A stretch of DNA of 64,000 bases from Stereum hirsutum FP-91666 SS1. Lineage: Eukaryota; Basidiomycota; Agaricomycetes; Russulales; Stereaceae. Numbering within the stretch: the stretch's first letter is position 1; each line of letters begins with the position of its first letter. The notes below the pieces were generated by a model. The model was not told the DNA's origin, did no database searches, and saw only the letters and a program-made list of their open reading frames with translations. Positions 12,784-24,213 of this stretch are shown piece by piece. The position numbers and the translations under genes were made by a program. Location: NCBI RefSeq assembly GCF_000264905.1, contig NW_006763142.1:1042597-1106596 (forward strand), in the 5' to 3' direction.

Positions 12784-14347
12784 ATGACAAGTGCAGTTAT
12801 ATCCAAGATTTCGTTTCTGACTTTGAACGATGGAACGAAGATGCCAGTTATTGGGTTAGGATGTTGGATGGGAGAGGTGGGTGGCGGGGAGAGGGTGAAA
12901 GAAATGGTCACCAAGGCCCTAGATGTGCGTATCGTTGTGATTTTGTGCCGCCGCTGGTGCTCATCTTTTGGACTGCTTAATCTGCGTTTGCTTTGTGTGG
13001 TGTAGTTGGGCTATAGGCATTTCGACACTGTGAGTATCTTCTACTTTGGGCTACATTATGTGGCGCAGAATTGAGTAATACATGGGACAGGCTGCAGGAT
13101 ACGGTTCGTTTGATCATACATGCCAAGAAGCGCGTCGAGACTCACACTCTGATTCGTGCCAGGGAATGAGAATATGCTCGGCGAGGCCATCAAAATTTCC
13201 GGTGTTCCGAGAGAGCAACTTTATATCACCACCAAGCTTGGGTAGGTGTCCTCACATCGTCAGATCTTCATTCTCTTGCCCGGCTTCACTTATCCTGTTG
13301 CAAGAAGTGTGTGTGGCCCAAACTAAGTGGTGTGGCGTAAACAGGAACTCATCCCACCACCGTGTCCTCGAAGCCTTCGAGGAGTCACTTGCGAAGCTGG
13401 ACTGTGGATATATTGATATGTATCTCATGCACTGGCCTCAAGCTGTCGTGGACGGTACGGCCCGTATTTGTCTCCTATATCATACCTAACAATATTCCCT
13501 CCTAGACAGACTCCGCCTCCGCACCATCCTTCAACCCCTCCGGCCGCGTGCTCCCGCCTTATTCATCGCCGACCATCATCGACACATGGTTGTCTATGCA
13601 ATCGCTCTTGCTCACGCACAGATCTCGAATTCGATCCATCGGAGTGTCGAATTTCAGCATCAAGACGCTCAACGAGTTGCTCAGTGATGCAAGGGTAACT
13701 GTACTTCCGGCGGTCAATCAGGTGGAATGCCATCCGTATCTTCCGAACGATGAGTTGAAGAAATGGTGTAGCGAAAAGGGAATAGCAGTGACAGCTTATT
13801 CGCCGCTTGGTCTATCCACTCATTTATGCATGCATTTTGATTGAATGACTCACATCTCTTACTCATAGGTCAACCGCCCTCTTCTTCGAGCGTGGGGGCA
13901 CCACCCAATCTACTGACAGACTCAGCTGTCCTGTCCCTAGCGGCGCAGTATCATACTACGCCGGCCCAGATTCTCCTGGGCTGGGGCCTCCAGCACGGAA
14001 CGGCTGTGATTCCGAAGAGCGAGAACGAAGGGCGGTTGAAGGCAAATATCACCGTACGTTGTACCCTCTCACCATTCAATCAATTTCTCCAAACATCACG
14101 GTCACTTGCTCGTCCGGCCTTGACTGCCCTTCGAACTCTGCACATATATTTATATATGCACTTTTAGATCATTTATCTCTCCGAATCCGATATCGCGCAG
14201 CTAGACGTTCTACACCGACAACCGGGCAAGCACAGGAGCTTGTTGGGATACATACATAGGACGGGAGAGTGGGGGCCTGGCGTGTTTGGGTGGAGTTACG
14301 AGATGTTAGGATGGGAAGGGATGCAGGAAGGTGGTGTGATTTCTTGA
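12784..14347 (+). CDS. Aldo/keto reductase, copy 1
   Basis: This is a NAD(P)H-dependent aldo/keto reductase of the xylose reductase/glycerol dehydrogenase type, about 320 residues. It would reduce aldehydes or ketoses, or run in reverse. The catalytic tetrad is complete: Asp in YRHFDT, Tyr in AAGYG, Lys in LYITTKLG, and His in YLMHWP. The coenzyme side is seen in [28 protein letters not shown], and [16 protein letters not shown], which contacts the NADP phosphate. Exons run [21 protein letters not shown]... through [14 protein letters not shown] to the stop at 14345-14347, with about eight introns. The start at 12784 gives the standard short lead to the first barrel strand. It is the upstream member of a tandem pair with 14877-16441 and has a third paralogue at 27158-29116. 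Its natural substrate is unknown. Confidence 0.95.
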
Positions 14348-14876
14348 GTCAAACGATTCGTCAGTTCTTGAGATCGCAGAGTTTGGTGAGGGCGGCGAGG
14401 GCCTGGTACGACGAGTGTGTTCGTATTAGCAGCAGATCACCCTTGTAGAGTGCTGTATAAATACCAATGATAAGAGTCCTACACCAAACTTGTCTTCGAG
14501 CCTAAGGGCCGCAGAAGCAGCTGGCGCTAGTACTGAGGCTACTGAACTTTGACGCCACACTTGCTTGTGGCCCCCGACCGCGGCTAAGTTGAACACGTTC
14601 AATTTGACTACAGCTTGCCAGAAACCTTTCCCTTTACCATTGCTTTGGACTTCGCTACACCATAAAGACTTGAATATCTGCTCAGGGACTATGATGTGCT
14701 ATATCTGGCGTGGATCCGGTCCCGTGCGGACAGAAAAGATTACATGACGCGTCTACCAATTCCTTGTTTTTACTCAGCTCTTTCTCTCCTCTTGAATTCT
14801 CAGGCTCCGAGTTAGGGCCTTTCGCCCACTGGTATCATCTATCACCTTCACAAGGATCTAGACAACCCAAACGACA
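14348..14876. other. Spacer between tandem reductase genes
   Basis: This is the 3' flank of copy 1 and promoter of copy 2. A TATA-like GTATAAATACC is at 14454-14466, rather far (over 400 bp) from the copy 2 start, so its role is uncertain. No gene is seen. Confidence 0.45.
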
Positions 14877-16441
14877 ATGACGAGCGCAAGCATTGGTGTT
14901 GTACCGTATCTGCCCTTGAATGACGGAACGAAGATGCCAGCTGTAGGAATGGGTTGTTGGATGGGAGAGGTTGGTGGTGGAGAGAGGGTGGGGAGGATGG
15001 TCGAGAAAGCTTTGAAGGTTCGTCGTACTTGCTTTTCTGGTTGGCGTACCTCGGAGTCGCTGATGCTATTGGGTGATGAATCTTGAACCCCTGATGTGGT
15101 ATCGATGCTATGTGCTCTAGTTGGGTTACAGGCATATCGATACTGTGAGTTTGCAGCCTCTTATGTGTGTTTTTGTAATTTGAAGTATTCACGGGCCCTT
15201 GTTGAACTGTATAGGCCGCAGGCTATGGTACATGGCTCATTCGTGCCTCTACTCTGTGCGTCATGAGTTTGACATCTGCACCCAGGGAACGAAGAGATGG
15301 TCGGGAAGGCTATCAAAGAATCTGGGATACCCAGGGAGCAGCTCTATATCACGACCAAACTCTCGTATGTTGCGACCTCTCGACACCGTCGACGCCCTCA
15401 ATGGTACTGATTATGTTCTATCCGGGCGGCAACGGCATAGGAATGCAGCTCACGATAAAGTTGTTGAAGGATTTCAGGCATCACTAGCCAAGCTCGACTG
15501 CGGTTATATCGACATGTATCTTATGCACTGGCCTGTTGCCATCGTTGACGGTATACACTTCATTTCTATTACACCAGGGTTTCCCCACTGACATCCTTTA
15601 TCCGACCTCGTGCACGATCCATTAGGCAAAGTGCTCCCACCCACCTCCAGCCCAACTATAATCGATACCTGGCTCTCCATGCAATCCCTCCTACAGACGC
15701 ACAAGTCTCAGCTTCGCTCTATCGGTGTCTCCAACTTCAGCATCAAGACTTTTACTCAGTTAGTTGCGGATGAGAGGGTGACGGTCATCCCCGCAACGAA
15801 CCAGGTGGAATTACACCCTTATTTGCCACAGACGGCGTTGAAGGAGTACTGCGAGCAGAAGGGGATTATATTGACGGCATATTCGCCATTGGGTGCGTAT
15901 TTTCTTTGATACCTTCCATATAAACTTCCTCATGACGACTTCTTCCTCTGTATCCTGCTCTGTTATATTCTGGATGTGCATTCAGGCCAACCACCGGCCA
16001 CCGCAGGTAGCTCGCCCGAAGCACCACCACTGCTTTTGGGAGACTCGATCGTCGTGTCGCTCGCTGAGAAGTATGGGGCCACACCCGCCCAGATCCTTCT
16101 CAACTGGGGTATTCAACGTGGGACCGTCGTGATACCAAAGAGCGAGAACGAAGGCCGTATGAAGGCTAATATCACTGTACGTGCCGTGCTCCTCTCTACC
16201 TTCAAAACCTCGCACTGACCGTGTTTTACCGCTCACACCCTTGATATATGCATCGGTCTGACAGATCGTCCACCTAGAAGAGAGCGACATGGCTGCTCTG
16301 AATGCTCTTCATGACCAACCAGGAAAGCATAGAAGTTTGTTACCTTACCATAAGAAAGGAGACAACGGATCTGGTGTGTTCGGATGGAGTTACGAGTGGC
16401 TGGGATGGGAGGGGATGGGTGATGGTGGTGTTATCGGGTGA
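14877..16441 (+). CDS. Aldo/keto reductase, copy 2
   Basis: This is a close paralogue of the preceding gene with the same exon plan. It opens with [20 protein letters not shown] and keeps the whole catalytic set: Asp in YRHIDT, Tyr in AAGYG, Lys in LYITTKL, His in YLMHWP. The cofactor motifs [30 protein letters not shown] and [16 protein letters not shown] are intact, and it ends [16 protein letters not shown] followed by a stop at 16439-16441. Compared with copy 1 the linker after the catalytic His is shorter ([10 protein letters not shown]). No frameshift or stop interrupts the inferred reading frame, so it should be active. Direct tandem orientation and shared sequence show local duplication; both copies probably use related substrates. 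Confidence 0.95.
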
Positions 16442-17411
16442 GAATATGTGCTATCATTTCAACATTGGGTGTGGCGGGAATGATGGACAAGATAGGCTGT
16501 ATCAATTTGACGATGTAGGAGAGATTCGGAGGGTTGAATGAAGGTGTACCAACGTGTATTTGGATTATGTGTGTAAGAGAGATTTGATTACCCAAGAAGT
16601 GTACGTCCTATAAGCATAGTCGTCCTGGCTGTTCGACTCCGAGTCCTTTCGTGGTTTCTGTCGAATCCAGCATTGTCACTGTCGCGGACCTTGGTCGCGA
16701 TGACGATGGCCTCTGCCCTGGTCCTTGGGACACCCTGGGCCAATCACTGAGTACCGGCGTTCCCACCGAGCGCCATGTCCATTGCAAATTGGCGGACTTT
16801 GAAAGCTGCCGGGCAAGCCGTATGCCATTTCGACGCGGGCCACAGTAAGACTCACCGATTTGGCTGGGTGGCACCTATGTACGAGACCAGTGAGCGTCTA
16901 GGGCAAGGTACACCCACCTTTAAATCTCATAAATTCTGGGATATTATTTTACGTGCATTCACTTCATTTGGTCGCGACAGATTTTTTTCACTCTCCTCGA
17001 GTGATTTGATATGATTGTGTGCTCCGTCGTGTAGCTCGTTCAGGCTGAAATTAGAAAATTCTGTCGCGACCAAACTAAAGAAAAGTATTTTAGATGATTT
17101 TATGTGTAGCTATATTGAGTGTCACTATGCACATTGGTGCCTTTGTTGTGTTGCATGTTCAGTAAGTGACAGCCTGCAGCCACTCGGCTACGGCAGTAAG
17201 CGAGACGCGGCACAGCGGAGTTTGAACCAGCCCGCAATAGGTGAGTGCCGGTACTCACAATCACGAGACGCGGAGGTTGCCGGTCGCCATCAACAGCAAG
17301 TCGAAATAGCTCGGAACCCTCTTGCGAAAAGTCAGGATATTTGACGCGGCACCCTCTCTGGCGGTCGAGCCCCTTCTGCACTAAACCAAACAGAGACTCA
17401 GTGCATACGCA
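16442..17411. other. Intergenic region
   Basis: No gene is supported. I looked for a tRNA near 17160-17250, where tRNA-like A-box (TAGCCGAGTGG) and TTCAAAC words occur on the minus strand, but their order is wrong and no cloverleaf forms. Confidence 0.45.
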
Positions 17412-20120
17412 ATGTTCTCCATGCCTGTAAATGGAGGAATTCCCACCACTTCCGAAGAAAACACATATGATGATCCTGGCGAACTTGAAGTACCCTCAGA
17501 ATTGACGTCGTAAGCACCTCCAGAATTCTCCATACGGACTACTCCTTGAGAAGGTGCCTGACATACCTGTCAGGATCACCACTCTTTCTACATTGCTTGA
17601 AACCCAGACACAGGTGTTGCGTCAAATGCTAGAAAAACAAGACGCCGTCGTAGGTCAGTTATTACATTCCCCGAAGTTTGTGGCAGCTAAAGACCGCTGA
17701 ATGGCCACTGAACCTCACATCTCTTAGCCTCCATAATGAGCCTGCACAAAGTGATGTCGCACATAGATCACAGGCAGTCTGCTTCGGGTGGGTGGAAATC
17801 TTCCTCACAGGTTTACTTGAATTGACACGTCGACCACACAACATCCGCAGATGTTTCGCGGCAACCCATACCAGAGGTCACTGCCAGCAGTTCGAATGCA
17901 TGGAACCCACTGCTAACGTCTACCATGGAAAATACCATCGTCCCTGCCGTTGATCGCTGGCGAAGCAGCTTGGATACGCTTCTCATTTTTGTAAGTCAGT
18001 GGCATTCAACCGATGTTCAACCGTTGACCCTGTATGGTCCTACAGATCGCACTCTTTTCTGCTATAGTAACTTCATTCTACATCCAGGCAACAAATGGTC
18101 TGACTCCTGATGCAGGCCTACGCACAAATGAGCTGCTGGTGAACCTCACAGACGTCATCGTTCTACTCGGCCGCAGCAATGCGTCTCCGCTTTCTCTTCC
18201 GCCTCCTAAACCTTTTGAACCGGATGCTGTGAACGTCAGGACAAACCTATACTGGTCTGTATCCCTCGTCCTTAGCGTAAGTTGATATTCAAGGACAAAA
18301 TTGCGCTATTCTCACATATATTGTAGGTTTCTATCGCCTCTCTGGCGGTCGCATGTCGCAGTTATCTCACAATGCTCACTCGATCATATCAAATCTCAGC
18401 CCACAAAAAGCTCACCGACTTGTACTCCCGGTGGGAAACAGCAGAGCAGCGGCTTGGACCCATGATCGAGACGCTCCCACAACTTTTGATCGTATCAGTC
18501 ATCTTATTTCTCGTTGGCTTGCTCGACACACTAATCTCCGGTTGGCTCGCTCTTTCACCACGATCGACACCCGTTTTGGCCGCAGGTCTCATCTCCACGG
18601 CTCTCGTCGCGCTTACTGGTCTTATCATCCTTTGGACGTTCGTTGATGGGTGCTTACATCCGATGATTTCTCCATTCCAGTCTACTCTATCTCGTGCGTT
18701 TGATAGCAAAGTGGTGAAATCTCCCAGAAAGACCTCCACAGGATTAGTACTGCGGGATTGTGATGTCTTTCATGTCACGCTGCAGGCGACACACGACGAT
18801 GTCTCTGTTGACCGAGCGACCTCGGCTTTATGGAGCGTAGCTCAAATAGAACCAGAGGCACCTGATATACGAAGTAGAACGAAAGACACGCTGCTGTATC
18901 TGCTCTCCCCTGAATCCAGCTACAGGAGCAACATCACGGCCGCTATAGTGTTGTACAAGATAATATGTGGTATGTACACTCTCTCCTGTGCATTATGTGG
19001 TGCCACAGTCTCATACTGGCTTTTACACCTAGTCTTGGGAGGAACTGGTGATCCCACCTTCTTCGATGGCGAGGCGACTATTGCTCTCCTTGTGTCTCTC
19101 AAGGACGCAGCACATCGATATCCCGCTGTATCTTCCGAGGCTTCTGACTCCTATACACTTTGGAACTCGCCGTTCACAGAGGCGATGGCGGCTCTGTTAC
19201 ACCGCGACTCCATTCGAAATGAGCTTCTTCGAGCGAATAGCACTCTGCTTCTGTTGCTCGCCGATTTCTCGCATTTTCAGCGAGATGGACTCGATTATCT
19301 TCCTTTACAACTTCAAATCACACAGTATGCCATGGGTATACTGTCCTCGCAGCTGGCACAACATTCCTTATCCGCTGGGTCTTCTGTACAGGGCAGCACG
19401 TCCGATGTCGTTCTTGATGAATCATGTGATAGTGTGATGCGCTCCCTTGCTAGGTTGTTCTCACATTACCCAAGTACCTGCCCATCTTGGTATAGGCAGT
19501 TTATCGCATCCATACTTCTCGATCGCGAGCATCCCCATGTTGTGAAAGCCTTTGTGCGCTGGTTCGCAAAACACAGAGGGGACACATTTATTCTCACAGC
19601 CATTGACGTTACGACTCAACACCTCGGCCGTAAATTGGACCTAGGTTTTCCGATTTCCCCTCGCAATATAATGCTCCACGTCGACGCCTTTTCTATGCCA
19701 GATGATCATTATTCGTGCATGTCGAGCTGTATCACCTTGACGAGAGCCCTCGCCGATCTCGTGAGGACATCTCGTAAGGTGACAGACTTTACGCCCATTG
19801 GGGCAACCTACATTGGCCGTTGGATTCATGAAGAACAATGCGACTTACTTTGCTGGCTTTCCACTACGATCATTCGCTTACTCGCGATCATCCGAGAGTC
19901 GCTTGAAAGATTGGACGCATCGTTCAGTGGAGTGGACCGGGAGGAATTGCGCCTCCGTCTGGACCTCACGCATGAGGATCCCGAAGCGCCACAGCCCGCC
20001 TTTTATGTGAGCACTGTCAAGCATCGGAACGAGGTCAAGGATAAACTATTGGAGGCTTTTTGGGCGGTAGATGTAGAACCTTTGGCAAAGGTGTCAAGAG
20101 ACGGAAACATTCCTGTATAA
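17412..20120 (+). CDS. DUF6535-type membrane protein
   Basis: This is a long agaricomycete-specific membrane protein of unknown function. Exon 1 (MFSMPVNGGIPTTSEENTY) and two more short exons encode a hydrophilic N-terminus with a possible coiled-coil stretch (LLETQTQVLRQMLEKQ). The recognisable domain follows: WNPLLTSTMENTIVPAVDRW, then IALFSAIVTSFYIQATNG and NLTDVIVLLG, then LYWSVSLVLSVSIASLAVACR. This is the usual order of a DUF6535 domain, with helices separated by a loop of about 60 residues. Two further hydrophobic helices (LLIVSVILFLVGLLDTLI and ALVALTGLIILWTFVDG) lie in the last, 1.75-kb exon. The remaining 450 or so residues are soluble and leucine-rich with no known motif. Introns before that exon are short; the donor of the third intron is the least certain. 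It lies between the tandem reductases and the monooxygenase. Confidence 0.82.
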
Positions 20121-20536
20121 ACCTCGAGCGTCCATTGGATGCTAAGCAATGTTAGGCAACTCTTTCTCATCATGTTTGTGCTTGGAAAATATTACTCGCA
20201 TATCACTGCGATCATGAGGGTATCGCCAAGTTATCGCGCTGGTGCCTGAGGAAAACGATAAAGGGGCCAACGTCTCAAACTTCAGTGAGTCTGGTTCTGT
20301 GGAAGACAAGATGCATCGAAAACCTTCGAGTTACGGTAACTTACGCCCTAGATGGGCCAGGTCACGTTGCGTATGATCAGGACCTCAGACTGGAATCATT
20401 GTCCCACAGAAAAATCTGAAAGACCTATTTCCTTCTTATAAGCCGGGTATGTAGAAATTTAACGAGACTGGGGGTTATAATCGTGATGCGACGTAAAGAG
20501 CGTAAGATTTAACCATAAAAGCCATAGTAACAAGTC
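20121..20536. other. Intergenic region between convergent genes
   Basis: This is the 3' flank of the DUF6535-type gene (+) and of the monooxygenase (-). I see no gene or repeat. Confidence 0.5.
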
Positions 20537-22525
20537 TCATGAACTGCCCACAACCTCCATCCGCACCGTTCCATCCAATACGCCACCGCCACCCATACCC
20601 AACGCCCGTTCTCGCAACATCCCCCACTGTACCCACCAATCCTCCGCAGCATCAATCGCATCATATCCCCACACTCCGCAAAGCTCAGCAAATTGTTGTT
20701 CCAGCTCTCCTTCTTCAATTTCTGCATCTCCTCTTGCCTCCGCCGCCTTCTTCCACCTATTCCACGCGTCGTTTCGGAAATCACGCTCTGGTCCGGGCGG
20801 AAGCATGATGATGTAGTGGTTGGCGTCTTCGAGGTCCGCTAACGTGTTTCGACGTGGTTTACGGAGGTCTTCATAACCGTAGAGGAGAGGTGAGATCTGG
20901 TCGTGGCTCCGGAGTCGGGAGAAGAGAACACCCAGTACAGCAGCATCTTCAAGAACGGCGCTCAAAACCGGCATACCGCAGGGCTATTTGACGAGATGGG
21001 AATACGTTAATATATCTCAAAATGAAGATATAGGTCTTGCGGCCGCAAAGAGGCCAAGAAATATTTGTATGGCGTACTCACCCCTAGAGGATGAGCCGCT
21101 TCACCGACAAGAACGATCCGTTCAGACTCATCCACGAACGATTCCGCTTGCCCCCTTTCATCGCGGGAAACCCGAGTAAGTGTTGGGATGTGACCGAGGA
21201 GGGCTGTGATCCTTGAAGACCGGAAATTTAGCATAAGCACGGAAACCATTACCGGAAGCAATCTATTTACCGAGGTTCAATGGCCGGATACTTGACATCT
21301 CGGGAGGATACGGGTGTATCCCATCCTTGTGGTGCTCCTCTCGGTATGGGCTCTGGGACCCAGAAAGTCGCGTTATACTCCTCTCCGGATCTCTAGATGA
21401 TGAGAAGATGTTTAGAGAATTGATAACGAATGATATATGAGATATAGACAAACCACGGGGTATGCTGCGTAAACAAAACACGTTTTCGTCAACATCGCAG
21501 CGCTGGCAGAAGAAGAATCTTCAGATTCCAAACTAGAAGACAATACGTACAAAGAACCAAAGAGGATGTTCCCAGCCAGTGTGGACTCTGAAGGTCGCGG
21601 ATAATAGAGGCCAGGTTCGGGTCCGCTTGCATCGTGGCAACGGGTATCGATCCGTGGTAAATCGACGTACGCGATGGTTCCCCTACTTTGAGGACCTCGT
21701 CGACGAGGGGCCTTACGATGCTGTCGGCCCCATCCGCGCCTATGATAATGTCTGCATGTATGACTTCGCCGTTGGCGAGCGTAATTGACGGCCTTCCCTC
21801 AGATGAGGTACTCCCGAGAGTTGTATCATCCAGATCGTCTGAGTCCCCTGGGTTGACGCAAGCGACGGGAGTGTCGAAATGCACTTCAGCACCGGATGAA
21901 AGAGCGAGCTCGCAGAGAATACTGTGCATGTCGGAGTGCTGAAGAGAGAAAGGGAAGTGTATGAGCAGCGTAGATTCAATGTAAAACACGCACTGCAATC
22001 ATGTAGAACGGTGCTCCCAGCTCCTTCATGACTTCTTCTCTCCATTCTAAGGCTCCGAGACGTGCCCCGCTCCCCACTGTAGACGTCAATCCGAATGCGC
22101 ATCAGTAAACAACCCGGGGCTGGCGAATTCGCGAACGAATCAATTGGATTGGTGGGCGAAGAGACTGTAAGACACTCACTATCCACGAAATCAGTCGCTG
22201 TGCACTTCACACTTTTTGCCTTGACCTTCTCCCCAACGCCCCATTTCAGCAACACCAACATCCCATTGGGAGGAAGTCGAATTCCAGCAGCCCAGCGGCT
22301 CGTTCCTCGAGACTTCTCAAATACCCGTACACGATGACCGGTAGAGCAGAGTGCATGAGCAACGGCGAGCCCTGCGAGCCCTGCAATGGTTCGATTTTTG
22401 CGGTCATAAGTCAGAAGTCATGTGCGGAGTATAGAGGAGTTGAATATATATAATGAGGACTTACCTCCACCCACAATGATAAAATCGAGCGGAAGAGGGA
22501 CTGTTCGCCGACTTGGTTCTGTCAT
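20537..22525 (-). CDS. FAD-dependent monooxygenase (PHBH type)
   Basis: This is a class A flavoprotein hydroxylase resembling salicylate hydroxylase and fungal secondary-metabolite monooxygenases; it would use FAD, NAD(P)H and O2 to hydroxylate an aromatic or similar substrate. Start 22525 gives MTEPSRRTVPLPLDFIIVGG, and splicing completes the FAD dinucleotide motif GGGLAGLAVAHALCSTGH ending at the acidic residue of VFEKS. The DG motif is IIGADGADSIVRPLVDE. The sheet region YPVRSGEEYNATFWVPEP joins across an intron, and the GD motif appears as IVLVGEAAHPL, with Glu where Asp is usual. The C-terminal exon (MPVLSAVLEDAAVLGVLFSR... to the stop at 20537) forms the helical end. About seven introns are inferred. 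The GEAAHP form occurs in active members, so I do not call it inactive. The substrate is unknown. Confidence 0.9.
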
Positions 22526-24213
22526 GGTTTGCGAAATGTGGTACGAGGGTATCGTCAAACTTATACAGCGAAGACCACAAGTCAAGAAATATTGAAGAAG
22601 TCAATGGCAACGGGGGAAAAACTTTCAACGAAGAAGAGGTGGCAGGTTACGGTATGTCAGGGCATAGCTAGCGAGTAGGTAAGTGCACCGATATGCGTAC
22701 CGGCGGGCGATCTTCCGTCTATTCCAAAGAATATAATTAAATAGCCCCTATAATGTCCGAACGGGCCGATCACTCACCACTGCGCGTTTGAGGAGGCGCG
22801 TGGCAGGAGACCCCTGGTGAAACACCGGCGAGAGCTTCGTGGCGTCCCCCGTCGTAGCCTCGGGCACTGTTCAGATCTGCCCCTTTCAATAGCAAAAATC
22901 TGGGGAAGGCGAGGGAAGGCGTTATAGAAATGATGGCCCAACGGCTTCCAACAGTTGTCCACTCGGAGTTGCGGAGAAAATACACCACAACGCCCGTCAA
23001 GCTCCAAGGCCCATTCGAAGCACATGTTGCTCCCACACTGTGAATCATAGGATGGCTCTACTTTAGCATTCCGGCGGAGGACGACTCAGGCTCTGCCAAT
23101 CAACCCGTCCACGTCACGGTCCCACTTATTGCATCTACAATAACTATGCAAGGAGAGCATTCAGCGCAACAGAAGCCATCGATTTCCTTGGCAGCTTGAA
23201 CGAGGACTTCAAGAAGAGGCGGACCCTGACAAGAGAACATCGACTCTTGGACAGTCCCGAAATCGTTCGAGATACCCCTGTCATTAGAAACACCCGAATA
23301 AGCCACACGTTTTAGACATATCTCGGTCGCAATTCATTGAGCAAGTTATACGGCATGGCATTTTAAGGCAGACCAGGAAGCGATTACATCCCAGGACCAC
23401 TCTAGAGACGCCGCCTTTACACAAATAAGAGGCGATAGTCTGACCGAGATGTACGGGTGGTGCTCAGAGGAGCATAGACGAATCCGTCGACTCGGCAATG
23501 GAACACCCGGTCCAATACCCTGAGCAAGTGTATGGCAGGAATAGAAGGACCCACGAGGATTAGAGAGTTTATATTAGAGCCAATTTTGGGAGAAGTGACC
23601 GTTCGCGATCAAGGAGAGTTGGATGAAGAATATCATACCGGACACCGCGATTTCGAGACATGCAGGCCACGGTTGAACTAGTGATGCTGCACTTGTAGTA
23701 AGGAGGAGCTCGGGTGAAGAGAGACACACATCCATGGTAGCCTGTTTAGACCGTCACGTCGACAGGTTTGAAGCTTCCAGGTGGTTTGAAGAAACGTACA
23801 AAACGGAAGCAAGAAAGTGCCTCGCCCTGCGCCCAGAGAGGAAGATTAGATAAGATCATTCCATAAGTGGGTCGAATTTCAAATTTCAAGCCTGAACTTC
23901 GCCACGTCCCACCGAGTCCCAGGCTTCAAGTACTTACCTGGGCAATCTTTCCCTGTTTATCATCCTCAACCTTCAAGGACACTATCCCGAGCCTAGCTCA
24001 TAGTCAAGCTCATAGTCAATCGTTTTTTGGTGTCCAGATAAAATTATCCTTGCAAATACATTGCGGTCCAGGTTCATAAACTTGAAGCTAATGATGTTAA
24101 ACGGTTTTAGTACCCGGTCCCCATCACTCAACGTTCAGACTGCTGTACTCCGTTGACTTCTCTACTCCTCGCCGGAATGGGATTTCCTAGTCTCAGATCA
24201 AATGAGCAGCATT
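22526..24213. other. Long intergenic region
   Basis: This 1.7-kb stretch precedes the monooxygenase (promoter side) and follows the 3' end of the peptidase gene. Short open frames (for example minus strand 22770-23048 and 23100-23306) have no known motif and no convincing splice context. It may contain decayed sequence, but I cannot identify it. Confidence 0.4.

Noticed and set aside
17160..17260. tRNA-like A-box and B-box words on the minus strand
   Set aside because: The T-arm-like word precedes the D-arm-like word, and no acceptor or anticodon stems pair, so no tRNA or tRNA-derived repeat is supported.
20537..22525. Idea that the monooxygenase is inactive because the GD motif reads GEAAHP
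   Set aside because: Glu at this position occurs in flavin monooxygenases of this class; FAD and DG motifs are complete and the spliced frame is open.
22770..23306. Possible decayed gene upstream of the monooxygenase
   Set aside because: The short frames cannot be joined into a recognisable protein, and no repeat boundaries were seen.
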